Shown here: piece after piece, positions 8,533 to 16,693 of the stretch
How the letters are laid out: every line of letters starts with the position of its first letter
Numbering within the stretch: position 1 is the stretch's first letter
Origin: an uncultured Pseudoalteromonas sp.
GTDB taxonomy: Bacteria; Pseudomonadota; Gammaproteobacteria; Enterobacterales; Alteromonadaceae
Reading direction: 5' to 3'
DNA: 64,000 nt
Assembly: GCA_947493455.1 (NCBI GenBank)
Contig: CANLRB010000001.1
Location: 806,001 to 870,000, forward strand
The notes under the pieces: model-generated
The model's input: only the letters and a program-made list of their open reading frames with translations
Told to the model about the DNA's origin: nothing
Database searches by the model: none
Made by a program: the position numbers and the translations under genes

Positions 8533-10575
8533 CTAGTCCTCGTTATTAATTGCGTATTGCATTTTAGGAAAATTAAACCAGGTCGTATTTTGTAGCCCTG
8601 CAGAGACAGCGAAATCGGTGAACTGAGGATATACCTGCAATAAATCAATATGTTCTTTAGGATGTTGCCAATTCGCGTTTACTTTAAGTGCCCAGGGCAA
8701 TCCGGTCTGGGTTTGAAAAAAACCGCTCTGTAACGAATCGTCTTGCCCTTGACCATAAAGTGCCGCGTTAAAAGCTTCGGTTGGTGCACTATTTTTCGCG
8801 TGCACCTCCCATGAGCGGGCATTGTTTATGTCAACGTAATCTCCGTGATAGAACCCATTGACGCCAAATATAAACGCGCTCGGTGTGGTGAGTGATACTT
8901 CGTTTGAATCAACGCCTAATAAAAGTGGTAACGTGACATTAAATGGCACTGTCGATTGAGACTGACACGTTGAGCTTGTTCTAAAGTACTGGCAGTCATT
9001 TGTTGCAGGCACAATTGTGCGTGTGTCGGGGAAAACAATAATAATCGCCTCGGTGCGATTGGCTTCGAGCGGACTACTTGTTTGTCGCTGTCCGTCTATT
9101 TCATAGCGGATCATGGCTTCATTGACTTGTGAGCGTAAAATATTATTAAACCGCAGTGCAAACCCATTATGGTATGAGGCGCCAACGGCTAAGAGCTCTC
9201 CCTCTATACGATATCGCACTACTGAGTTATCTTTTTGACTCATTGAAACCCGGTACTTTACAACTACATCGTTAAAGTCATAGTCCCCTTGCTCTGGCCA
9301 ATTATCTTCAAAAGCTGTTGTCTGCCAGCTCGATTGAAACATGGTTATGCCACTGTCAATTGTCGTGACTTGATAGTCTTCGACTTCACCATTTGCCACA
9401 CCACCAGTTGATGCAACCGATGCCTGCGGACTGACTCTAAAGCGAGACCAAATCGTTCCAGAAGTCGCAGTTAGTGGCACATCGATTAGCAACCGGTTTT
9501 CGCCGTTTGACAAAGTGTATGATTCAACCGCCTGTTCATCTTCAGAAAATACGCCATCATTGTTCCAGTCAAACCATGCATTTAAATATCCCGATTTTGA
9601 ACTCGTCACGCTGATTAATGCATCTAGGCCTTTTTCCAACGTAGTAATAAACTGCACACCATCATCATTATCAGGGTCATTTGGATAATATTCGGCACTC
9701 ACCGTTGCACCCAAATATAAGTCGCCCACACTATGGCGCGCACCGTTACTACCCAAACTTGTGCCATAACTATCAGGGGCATCACCAAAATCAATCGATG
9801 CAGGTTCGCTTTCGTCTATAATGGGTGCGGTTGCACAGCGCGCTCCATCATTACTTGATGAACTAGGGCCATATGCAAACAGAACCGTTTCATTTTGAAG
9901 TGTTATATCGACTAAGAAAATATGGCCGTCTTGATTTCGGCTAATATAAAAATTACCGTCGACATCAAAATATACCGCGCCGAATGTACCGCTAAACCCC
10001 GTATTACCGATGTTTGACGACGACCCATCACTGACGTCGATACGATGTAAAAAGCCATTACTGTCAACGCTGTATGCAAAGTTTGAAGTCGGATGAAAAG
10101 CCAGATCAAAAATATTTAGATTGAGAGCAGCTCCATCAATGACACGTTGTGCTTGCAAGTAAAGCGGATCACTTTCATCAAGTGCGGTGCGATATAATCC
10201 ATAACCACTGCCTCTGCGATACGCATAGTAATGGTTTGTCTCTACAGCCACATCACCAACATAAAAATTAGTGCTTGGAAAACCGGTTGCCGCTAACGGT
10301 TCAATTTCATATTCTTGCCCGACTCGCGCAAGTCCACCCGATTGATAATCCCAACCATACAAATAACGATCATGTACGCTAAAGCCAAACCCATTGAGCT
10401 TATTGTTGGTCGCTAAATCAGCAGCAAGCGTATCGTAACTACCTGAAACTAAGTTTACGCCAAATAAGGTGGCCGTGTTGCCTTGTACTAAAAAGGCTTT
10501 TGACGGACACGTATCGAAAGGCGCACCCAGAGCGGCCATCGGCAGCATACTCAAACAATATAAAAGTCGTTTCAT
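8533..10575 (-). CDS. Secreted LruC-domain protein with GEVED-type domain
   Basis: An exported protein of 680 residues with a signal peptide ending near ALGAPF (about 1-18). Residues 20-235 form a repetitive beta-rich domain resembling a propeller. Residues about 260-410 contain a GEVED-like unit: FGDAPDSYGT, a DWNNDG calcium-type loop, and GEVEDYQV at its end. Residues about 415-680 form the LruC domain, with FEDNWPEQGDYDFNDVV at its start. The ATG at 10575 follows GGGAGAAAGAG; a frame extending 15 codons upstream would overlap the sigma-54 element. It is placed between two polysaccharide operons and has both their palindrome and a sigma-54 promoter. This makes it a candidate extracellular matrix or adhesion protein (inference). 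Confidence 0.8.
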   Translation of the reverse strand: MKRLLYCLSMLPMAALGAPFDTCPSKAFLVQGNTATLFGVNLVSGSYDTLAADLATNNKLNGFGFSVHDRYLYGWDYQSGGLARVGQEYEIEPLAATGFPSTNFYVGDVAVETNHYYAYRRGSGYGLYRTALDESDPLYLQAQRVIDGAALNLNIFDLAFHPTSNFAYSVDSNGFLHRIDVSDGSSSNIGNTGFSGTFGAVYFDVDGNFYISRNQDGHIFLVDITLQNETVLFAYGPSSSSNDGARCATAPIIDESEPASIDFGDAPDSYGTSLGSNGARHSVGDLYLGATVSAEYYPNDPDNDDGVQFITTLEKGLDALISVTSSKSGYLNAWFDWNNDGVFSEDEQAVESYTLSNGENRLLIDVPLTATSGTIWSRFRVSPQASVASTGGVANGEVEDYQVTTIDSGITMFQSSWQTTAFEDNWPEQGDYDFNDVVVKYRVSMSQKDNSVVRYRIEGELLAVGASYHNGFALRFNNILRSQVNEAMIRYEIDGQRQTSSPLEANRTEAIIIVFPDTRTIVPATNDCQYFRTSSTCQSQSTVPFNVTLPLLLGVDSNEVSLTTPSAFIFGVNGFYHGDYVDINNARSWEVHAKNSAPTEAFNAALYGQGQDDSLQSGFFQTQTGLPWALKVNANWQHPKEHIDLLQVYPQFTDFAVSAGLQNTTWFNFPKMQYAINNED

Positions 10576-10610
10576 TCTCTTTCTCCCAGCTTTGCTATTG
10601 GAGAGAAAGA

Positions 10611-10627
10611 TGCAATGCAAACACCAA
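10611..10627 (-). promoter_or_regulatory. Sigma-54 promoter of the LruC operon
   Basis: The minus strand reads TTGGTGTTTGCATTGCA. The -12 block TTGCA is perfect, the GG at -24 is present and spacing is exact. The predicted start is near 10600, with a leader of about 25 nt to the ATG at 10575. Confidence 0.65.
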
Positions 10628-10675
10628 CTTTAAAAGTTAATAAAAACAGACTGTTAAAGATTTAACTTTGACTGA

Positions 10676-10691
10676 TTTGCAAATTGCAACG
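10676..10691 (-). promoter_or_regulatory. TTTGCA palindrome (candidate enhancer) of the LruC operon
   Basis: The plus strand reads TTTGCAAATTGCAACG, with inverted repeat TTGCA-AAT-TGCAA. It is centred at -83 from the predicted sigma-54 start and sits between that promoter and the terminator of the preceding operon. Confidence 0.65.
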
Positions 10692-10699
10692 CTATCTAA

Positions 10700-10728
10700 A
10701 AAAGCCAGCTATTTTCAAACTGGCTTTT
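10700..10728 (-). terminator. Terminator of the five-gene polysaccharide operon
   Basis: Perfect arms AAAAGCCAG and CTGGCTTTT flank an 11-base loop. On the minus strand the stem runs into TTTTTT. It lies 32 bp after the stop codon of the glycosyltransferase ending at 10760. Confidence 0.8.
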
Positions 10729-10759
10729 CTATTTCGAATTTAAGCAATAGATGATAGCG

Positions 10760-11869
10760 TTATATCAATTGAGCTAAAACATAATCACGTTTGTGTTGCC
10801 AACTATGACAGTGGACATAACTTTGCGACACATCTCGCCATCCAAGCGCATTTGGTCCGTCAATCGCCATCGCATCATCAATCCGCGCAATAAATTCTTC
10901 TTGATTATTGGCCACCATAATAATGCTGCTAAAACGTTCAACCGCAGGGAATCGAGTTGCTACTATCGGCTTGCCTGCAGCTAGATATTCTTTCAACTTT
11001 AACGGGTCGCATGCACGTATTTGTTCGTTAATAATAAATGGCAGCACAGATACTTGCCAATATTGAGAAAATTGGGCAAGTTCTGCGTGAGGAACTTCGC
11101 CCACATGAATGACATTCTCAAGCGCAGTCAATCGCTCTATATCGACCTGATTACGCCCGACTAAAACAATATCATACTCGGGACGCGCAACCGCAAGCGC
11201 ATAAAGTAAATCAATGTCCAACCAATTCGATATCGAGCCATAGAAACCAACCACACGATTACGATTTCTAAGGACTGGGTGTTTTGCTTTTCGTTTTGCG
11301 AATAAGTCAAAATCAACACCGTGTTCAAGCAACTGGGTTTTATGGGTTGGCATTTTTTCTAATAACACTTCGCTTGCAACAAAAATCAAATCAGCTTTAT
11401 CAATTAATTTTTTTTCAAACTTGCTTATCATATTATGTTCTACGCCCGCTAACGCAGAAAAGTCATCGCCACAGTAATAAACAACCTTATCTTGTGGTCT
11501 TAAAGTAATCAGCGAAATGGCATTTGGCACACTAAGCCAATAAGTAATAGGCTCTTCATTGTTAAAATCAATTAACTGACTTATTTGATGTTGGTTAAAC
11601 GCCCTGACTGTTTTACTTTTGTGCCACGGCAATAGAAACGGGTTAACCACATTTAATTGGCCCGTATTTTTACCTTTGCTACGCCATGATTTAGCCATCA
11701 TCAGCGCTTTACTCAGAATGCGACGCATATCTACCCAATTGAATTTCGGTGTGCGCATACCAATTGAATTGACCCATGTTGTATTGTAACGCTCTGAAAT
11801 TAAGCGAAATAAGTGTTGCGTGCTACTTGGGTGTTGAGCCCAATCTTCTGCGAATACGACAAATCTCAT
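10760..11869 (-). CDS. GT-B glycosyltransferase of the exopolysaccharide operon
   Basis: A predicted cytoplasmic glycosyltransferase of 369 residues. The N-terminal half has an unusual acceptor domain opening RFVVFAEDWAQHPSSTQH. The C-terminal half has VVGFYGSISNWLDIDLLY and a nucleotide-sugar region SVLPFIINEQIRACDPLKLK, followed by an EYLAAGKPIVATRFPAV motif. This layout recalls TuaH-type and other GT1/GT4-like enzymes that move a sugar onto a lipid-linked acceptor. The ATG has AGGAGG seven bases upstream. It is the last gene of the operon starting at 16491 and is followed by a strong terminator. Its position matches sypN in the V. fischeri order. The sugar is unknown. Confidence 0.85.
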   Translation of the reverse strand: MRFVVFAEDWAQHPSSTQHLFRLISERYNTTWVNSIGMRTPKFNWVDMRRILSKALMMAKSWRSKGKNTGQLNVVNPFLLPWHKSKTVRAFNQHQISQLIDFNNEEPITYWLSVPNAISLITLRPQDKVVYYCGDDFSALAGVEHNMISKFEKKLIDKADLIFVASEVLLEKMPTHKTQLLEHGVDFDLFAKRKAKHPVLRNRNRVVGFYGSISNWLDIDLLYALAVARPEYDIVLVGRNQVDIERLTALENVIHVGEVPHAELAQFSQYWQVSVLPFIINEQIRACDPLKLKEYLAAGKPIVATRFPAVERFSSIIMVANNQEEFIARIDDAMAIDGPNALGWRDVSQSYVHCHSWQHKRDYVLAQLI

Positions 11870-11877
11870 ACAACCTC

Positions 11878-12576
11878 CTAGTTTAAATGCTTAACAATTA
11901 CAGCAGGGTTTCCCGCGACCATGACATTAGCGGGGACATCGTGTGTCACTACAGATGACGCCGCAACTATTGCACCTTCACCGACGGTAACACCACCAAT
12001 AATGGTTGCCCCAGTGCCAATCCAACATCCTTTTTTTAATACGATGTCACCAATTTGCTCTGGCTTGTCCGGTAACCCCATTGCTCGCTCCCTTGAGTCA
12101 ACAGGATGACCTGGAAAACCAGCAAGGAAAACACGTCCCGCTAAGCGCACATCGTCCTCGATTACGACGTTGCGTCCAACTGCGATTGTGTTTTGCCAGC
12201 CAATATCAACATTATTTCCAACAATAAGTGTTGGTTGAATTGTTGGATCAGAGCGACCAATTAAGCTGCTTACACCTGAAATTCGTACGTCATCATCGAA
12301 ACGAATTTTAAGGTTACCCAATATTTGCGGTAAGCCAGAGTAAAGATATAAGCGTCTTTTAGAGCCGCTAATTTGCGATTTAAATAGCGGTGTAAAATAG
12401 AAGAACCGCCCAATCTCAGCGCTCAGATGTAAGCACGATTTGTGACAAAAATAGAGCGCTTTGTGCACGATTGGAATTAATGGAAACTGCATGTGTTTCA
12501 AAGAAAAATAGGTATAGCGCATGACTTTTGCAAAAAGAGTATCACTTTGCTTTACCCAAATAGTGAGTTGACTCAT
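11878..12576 (-). CDS. Hexapeptide-repeat O-acetyltransferase (SypM-like)
   Basis: A left-handed beta-helix acyltransferase of 232 residues, probably adding acetyl groups to the polysaccharide. The N-terminal 90 residues are a helical extension. From about residue 95 the sequence has hexapeptide repeats, for example VGNNVDIGWQNTIAVGRNVV and GCWIGTGATIIGGVTVGEGA. It ends with the standard VVTHDVPANVMVAGNPAVIV closing strand. A loop with FPGHPVDSRERAMG may form the acceptor site. It lies 8 bp before the glycosyltransferase start and 10 bp after the polymerase/ligase stop, inside the five-gene operon. Acyl donor and acceptor are inferred from the family. Confidence 0.88.
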   Translation of the reverse strand: MSQLTIWVKQSDTLFAKVMRYTYFSLKHMQFPLIPIVHKALYFCHKSCLHLSAEIGRFFYFTPLFKSQISGSKRRLYLYSGLPQILGNLKIRFDDDVRISGVSSLIGRSDPTIQPTLIVGNNVDIGWQNTIAVGRNVVIEDDVRLAGRVFLAGFPGHPVDSRERAMGLPDKPEQIGDIVLKKGCWIGTGATIIGGVTVGEGAIVAASSVVTHDVPANVMVAGNPAVIVKHLN

Positions 12577-12586
12577 AGTTTATCTC

Positions 12587-13951
12587 CTAAGTTTTGCTTA
12601 CGCGCGAAACAAGCAATGTTTCAAGTGCGATTGTTAATGACAAAATAATATAAATAGGCCATGTAAATGCTTGTGTTAAAAAGGTCCCTGAGGTGACAAA
12701 TCCAGCAAGTCCTGCCAAAAGCGCATTCACATTCACAAAAAGGGTTTTCTCGTTATATGTCGTACACAATAAATAACAACGTCGTAGACTGCGGTATATC
12801 GAGGAAATCATAACAATAAAAAGTGTAAAGCCGACAAAGCCCATCTCACCGAGCACTTGAAACCACGTACTATGCACGGCATGGTTTTTTCCGTCCCAGT
12901 GTGGACTGTAAAAAAAATAGTTTACAAAGAAGTTATTTATACCGACCCCGGTAAGCGGATTGGATAAAGCCATATTGAAAGCGGCTTGCCATGCATATAG
13001 GCGTCCCATTGCCGACTCATCAACCCCCTCTTCAGCGGCACCGCCGCTTTGGCGGTCGCTAATTCCAGCCAGCACTAACAAAATAGACGCCGCAGCCCCT
13101 CCAAGCGAGAGTAAGACCATTGGATTTTTGACTTTTTGTGCGACAAAAAAGCCAAATACTGCGAGCATGCCTAGCAATCCGCCCCGACTTTGCGTTGCAA
13201 TAATCCCGTAGCACAGCAATGCCAGACCTAATAATGCAAGAAAACGGACCATTTTTTTGTTGGTTGGATTCATTAATTCAGCACATAAAAATGAAATAGG
13301 AAACAATAAGACTAAGGACAAATCATTCGGGTCACCGAGCTGTGATTGAAGCTCTCGTGAAATGGTAACCCGTGTACCTTCAACTAAACCAATGCCACTT
13401 AGTTTGTTATAGGCAGTAACACAGGCAACGGCAATACCGGAGAAAATAATGCCAATGCGCACCCATAAAAACATTTTACTGTCGTTAATCCACCAACTAA
13501 TGACAAACACCATAATAAATACTTTGGTAAGCGTACTGCTCCAATAACTCATTGCTTCAGCGCGGTTTGAAGCGCATAAAACGCATATTGTTATCCAACA
13601 AAAGAAAATGACAAACACGGTATGGCCTTGGTGCCAAAACGGGAGCAAACGTTTCGATATAAATAAGTGCCAAGCTATGCCTAAAAGAGATGCTAACGCC
13701 AACAGTTTTGGTATTTTTAATGGCATCAAAACGGGAAACGCTTCGTGTAACCTAAAATAACTAAACAGGATAAAAGCGATTACAAACACGGTACTGAGCC
13801 TGACGGCAGCAAAAGCAGCAAGCGGCAGTAGAATAAAGGCAAATGAAGCAATCGGCCCAAAAATATTATAAAGTACCGCGATTAATAAACTCACGATAAA
13901 GGTCAGTTTAATTGGGCTATCAATTCGACTCTTTGCATTCACATTAGACAT
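12587..13951 (-). CDS. Wzy/O-antigen-ligase-family membrane protein (SypL-like)
   Basis: An integral membrane protein of 454 residues with about ten to twelve predicted helices. A large periplasmic loop (about 300-350) contains GVGINNFFVNYFF and HAVHSTWFQVLGEMG, as in the O-antigen ligase/polymerase family. An ATQSRGGLLGML segment precedes it. It should polymerise repeat units or ligate chains at the periplasmic face. The ATG at 13951 has AGGTGG five bases upstream and is preferred over a GTG at 13960. It overlaps the end of the flippase gene by 8 bp. Sequence alone does not separate polymerase from ligase. Confidence 0.85.
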   Translation of the reverse strand: MSNVNAKSRIDSPIKLTFIVSLLIAVLYNIFGPIASFAFILLPLAAFAAVRLSTVFVIAFILFSYFRLHEAFPVLMPLKIPKLLALASLLGIAWHLFISKRLLPFWHQGHTVFVIFFCWITICVLCASNRAEAMSYWSSTLTKVFIMVFVISWWINDSKMFLWVRIGIIFSGIAVACVTAYNKLSGIGLVEGTRVTISRELQSQLGDPNDLSLVLLFPISFLCAELMNPTNKKMVRFLALLGLALLCYGIIATQSRGGLLGMLAVFGFFVAQKVKNPMVLLSLGGAAASILLVLAGISDRQSGGAAEEGVDESAMGRLYAWQAAFNMALSNPLTGVGINNFFVNYFFYSPHWDGKNHAVHSTWFQVLGEMGFVGFTLFIVMISSIYRSLRRCYLLCTTYNEKTLFVNVNALLAGLAGFVTSGTFLTQAFTWPIYIILSLTIALETLLVSRVSKT

Positions 13952-15341
13952 AGCGACCACCTAGTCTTAGTTTCAAGAAGGTAATAAGCGACTTTCCTAA
14001 GCGGTTTTGAATCGCTAACAAAAACACATAACTTGAAAACACGCTCATCATTAAAACAAGCAGCTGCAAGGCGCTACACACCATGCCAACAATCAAAATA
14101 ATGAAGCAGGTCGCCATTCGCTGATAATTATATGGTAAATGCGTTAAACGCTGACTCACGAGCCAAAAAGCGAAGAGTCTGACGAATGCCAAAATAATCA
14201 GCGCCGCAAGTAGGCCGTTAAATTCAAACAAATAAATCAGACCGCCGATACACAGCAAAGCAAAGCAAGCGCACAGCCCATTAATAATCGCAACTGAGCT
14301 TGCACTCGATTGCAAGTAACATCCGAGATTAAACAAGTCACTTTGCGTTCTAAGTGCGGTGGTAAAACATAAGATAGGTAGAATGTAACGACTTTCTTGG
14401 TAATCCAGCGGCAACATTAGCTCAATTAGCCAAGGGCCAAATAACATCATGGCAAGGGCTATCAGAACAGATATCTCGGCTCCGAGTATCGCACCGTCTG
14501 CTGCTTGTTTCGCATTCGCGGCGAAGACTTTAAAACGTTTCGGGTACCACCAAAGGCGAAAAGGTTCAAACGCGATTGAGGTGATAAGCGCAAATTGTGC
14601 AGCGACAAAAAATAGTGCTAGCTCGTTTTTGCCAAGCATCAGCGCAACAAACCAGTTTTCGGCGCCGTTTAGGGTATATAGGAAGATACTTGAAAGCGTA
14701 ATAGAAGCCATATATCGGCAATGCGTTACGTTAAAGCGTGGTGTAGCCCAGTGAAGATAGTTGCGGTAGTAAAAAATAACACCAATCGCAACACTCCAAG
14801 ATGCAATCACGCTTGATAGCATCACCCCGGTGACCGCCATCTCGTTACTGAGTAAGATTAGCGTTGCTGCAGCCTGAATCACGCCTTGCAATACAGAAAA
14901 CAGCATAAACTGCTTTGCTTGCTGCTCAAGTCGTAATACACATAGTGGGACCGACAAAAGTAACCCACCAGCTAAACTAATCAGCAACAGTGCAACGTCT
15001 AACGATGAGTTAAATATAAAAGAGACATCGACTATCTCGCTATAAACAACCCATGCAAGTAGCAAAGCGATGCCTGCTCCTGCGAGTGAGAGCCAAATAC
15101 AAGTAACGACCAGGTTTTGTTTTGCATTTTTATCAGAATCATTAAAAAAACGAAATAACAGTTCAGCCAATCCAAACGTAAGCACTAAACTAAGCAGCGC
15201 CGCGAGACTCACCAGTAAATTAAGTTCACCATATATTTGAGGCGGTAAATGATGCGTAATAAACGGCATCATCAAAAAGCTGATCCCTTTTAAGCATACG
15301 ATAGACACACCGTAATAAATAATTTGTTTAATTGAATTCAT
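13944..15341 (-). CDS. Wzx-type polysaccharide flippase (SypK-like)
   Basis: A 465-residue membrane protein of the MOP/polysaccharide synthase family with about twelve to fourteen helices. Its N-terminus MNSIKQIIYYGVSIVCLKG and the following TMPFITHHLPPQIYGELN stretch are typical of Wzx. It should flip undecaprenyl-linked repeat units across the inner membrane. The frame is open 23 codons further upstream, but the ATG at 15341 fits the family N-terminus. That start overlaps the last 14 bp of the upstream glycosyltransferase gene, indicating translational coupling. It is the second gene of the five-gene operon. Confidence 0.88.
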   Translation of the reverse strand: MNSIKQIIYYGVSIVCLKGISFLMMPFITHHLPPQIYGELNLLVSLAALLSLVLTFGLAELLFRFFNDSDKNAKQNLVVTCIWLSLAGAGIALLLAWVVYSEIVDVSFIFNSSLDVALLLISLAGGLLLSVPLCVLRLEQQAKQFMLFSVLQGVIQAAATLILLSNEMAVTGVMLSSVIASWSVAIGVIFYYRNYLHWATPRFNVTHCRYMASITLSSIFLYTLNGAENWFVALMLGKNELALFFVAAQFALITSIAFEPFRLWWYPKRFKVFAANAKQAADGAILGAEISVLIALAMMLFGPWLIELMLPLDYQESRYILPILCFTTALRTQSDLFNLGCYLQSSASSVAIINGLCACFALLCIGGLIYLFEFNGLLAALIILAFVRLFAFWLVSQRLTHLPYNYQRMATCFIILIVGMVCSALQLLVLMMSVFSSYVFLLAIQNRLGKSLITFLKLRLGGRYV

Positions 15342-16491
15342 AGTGCGCCTTTTCAATCCAAGTTGATAACTTAAGCGCTTGATTTTGTGAATTAAACATT
15401 TTTTCAACACGCTTGCGGGCGCAGCTGCTCATCGCTTGCATTTGATTATCACTGGCATGACAAAAATCAAAAATCGCTCGTCCTAAATCAATTGAGTTAC
15501 GACTTTCAACTAAGTAGCCTGAGTCTTGAGTGACTATCTCTGAGCATCCCATAACATCACAGGTAATGACGGGTAACCCCATTGCCATCGCCTCTTTGAG
15601 AACGAGTGGTCCAGTATCTTTTTCACCTTTACTAGATACACAAAAAGGCGCTATCAAGGCGTCATAATCGCCTGCTAATAACGCAATTTCAGAAGACGAT
15701 CTCGAACCGAGTAAACGCACATTATCGGTTAACGCCAATACATTAATTAATTCGATTAAATCATTTTCAAGCGGCCCATCACCAATTATGTCAAGGGTCG
15801 GCCTCATACTTTGAGGTAAATCGGATAAGGCTCGTAGCGCATATTGCACCCCTTTTTGTTCAACCAAGCGACCGACAAAAAGCAGTTTTTTACGTTCATG
15901 ATATGACCGCTTCCGTGGCTGAAAAAAATCAATGTCGACCCCACAATGAAGTAACCGAATACGCTCTTTATTGAACGTTTGAAAATATGAAGCCATTGAT
16001 TTACAGACAGCGACAATAAAGTCACAGTGTTTAAGTTTTACGTTTAAATCGTAAGGTGCGACGTAAACATCGTGACCATGACCGATAGCAGACACGCTAA
16101 TACCAGACAATTTAGCCGCCACTAAACCATATGCAATTGAGTTCTGCATAAAATGGCAATGCAAATGTTCGATGTTGAGACGCTTTACATAAAAACGTAG
16201 TTTCGCCGCTTCACGCAGCAGAGAAAATGTACTTATTGATGTTTGCTCTTGTGCAACTAACTTAGCATTGTCTTTAAGAGTTTGTGACGTTTTCAACCAA
16301 CTACAAAAAGCGATGCCATCGGGTAATTTCGTAAATTCAATAATGTCTGTGTCAGACCAAGACAAATTTGTTTTCGCAAACGTAAACACAGTGACACGAT
16401 GACCAACATCGAGTAGCGCTTTGATTTCTGTTCGTACAAAGGATTCCGACAATACGGGAAAATTTGGTACAACAATACCGATATGTTTCAT
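15328..16491 (-). CDS. GT4-family glycosyltransferase, first gene of the five-gene operon
   Basis: A retaining GT-B glycosyltransferase of 387 residues. It opens with MKHIGIVVPNFPVLSESF, a common GT4 start, and has a GHGHDVYVAPYD acceptor-side segment. LFVGRLVEQKGVQYAL lies in the linker, and the motif EAMAMGLPVITCDVMGCSE binds the nucleotide sugar. The ATG at 16491 follows GAGGAGGTGG and is preferred over an in-frame start five codons upstream. It faces away from the GT2 gene at 16694. The 202-bp region between them holds two sigma-54 elements sharing one palindrome. The sugar is unknown. Confidence 0.88.
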   Translation of the reverse strand: MKHIGIVVPNFPVLSESFVRTEIKALLDVGHRVTVFTFAKTNLSWSDTDIIEFTKLPDGIAFCSWLKTSQTLKDNAKLVAQEQTSISTFSLLREAAKLRFYVKRLNIEHLHCHFMQNSIAYGLVAAKLSGISVSAIGHGHDVYVAPYDLNVKLKHCDFIVAVCKSMASYFQTFNKERIRLLHCGVDIDFFQPRKRSYHERKKLLFVGRLVEQKGVQYALRALSDLPQSMRPTLDIIGDGPLENDLIELINVLALTDNVRLLGSRSSSEIALLAGDYDALIAPFCVSSKGEKDTGPLVLKEAMAMGLPVITCDVMGCSEIVTQDSGYLVESRNSIDLGRAIFDFCHASDNQMQAMSSCARKRVEKMFNSQNQALKLSTWIEKAHYEFN

Positions 16492-16522
16492 AGGCCACCT
16501 CCTCAACTATATGGTGAACTAC

Positions 16523-16539
16523 GCAATTCATATGCCAGC
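16523..16539 (-). promoter_or_regulatory. Sigma-54 promoter of the five-gene polysaccharide operon
   Basis: The minus strand reads CTGGCATATGAATTGCG, with GG and GC pairs at the right distance and TTGCG at -12. The predicted start is near 16512, leaving about 21 nt to the ATG at 16491. Confidence 0.6.
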
Positions 16540-16587
16540 GTCTATTACTGTGGTTTTGTCCCAAATTGCATAAATTCACCTTTGTTA

Positions 16588-16603
16588 TTTGCAAAATGCA
16601 ACG
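16588..16603 (-). promoter_or_regulatory. Shared TTTGCA palindrome between divergent sigma-54 promoters
   Basis: The plus strand reads TTTGCAAAATGCAACG, with inverted repeat TTGCA-AAA-TGCAA. It is centred at -83 for the leftward promoter and -74 for the rightward one, so one site could serve both. Confidence 0.65.
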
Positions 16604-16641
16604 CAATCTATAAAAAAGTGACGTGAAACGTTGAATTACAC

Positions 16642-16658
16642 ACGGAATGATATTTGCG
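16642..16658 (+). promoter_or_regulatory. Sigma-54 promoter of the GT2/response-regulator operon
   Basis: The plus strand reads ACGGAATGATATTTGCG. The GG and GC pairs are ten bases apart and the -12 block is TTGCG; the -24 block is otherwise weak. The predicted start is near 16669, about 25 nt before the ATG at 16694. Confidence 0.5.
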
Positions 16659-16693
16659 AGAGTCAATCAACACACAATGCTGGAGTGAATATT

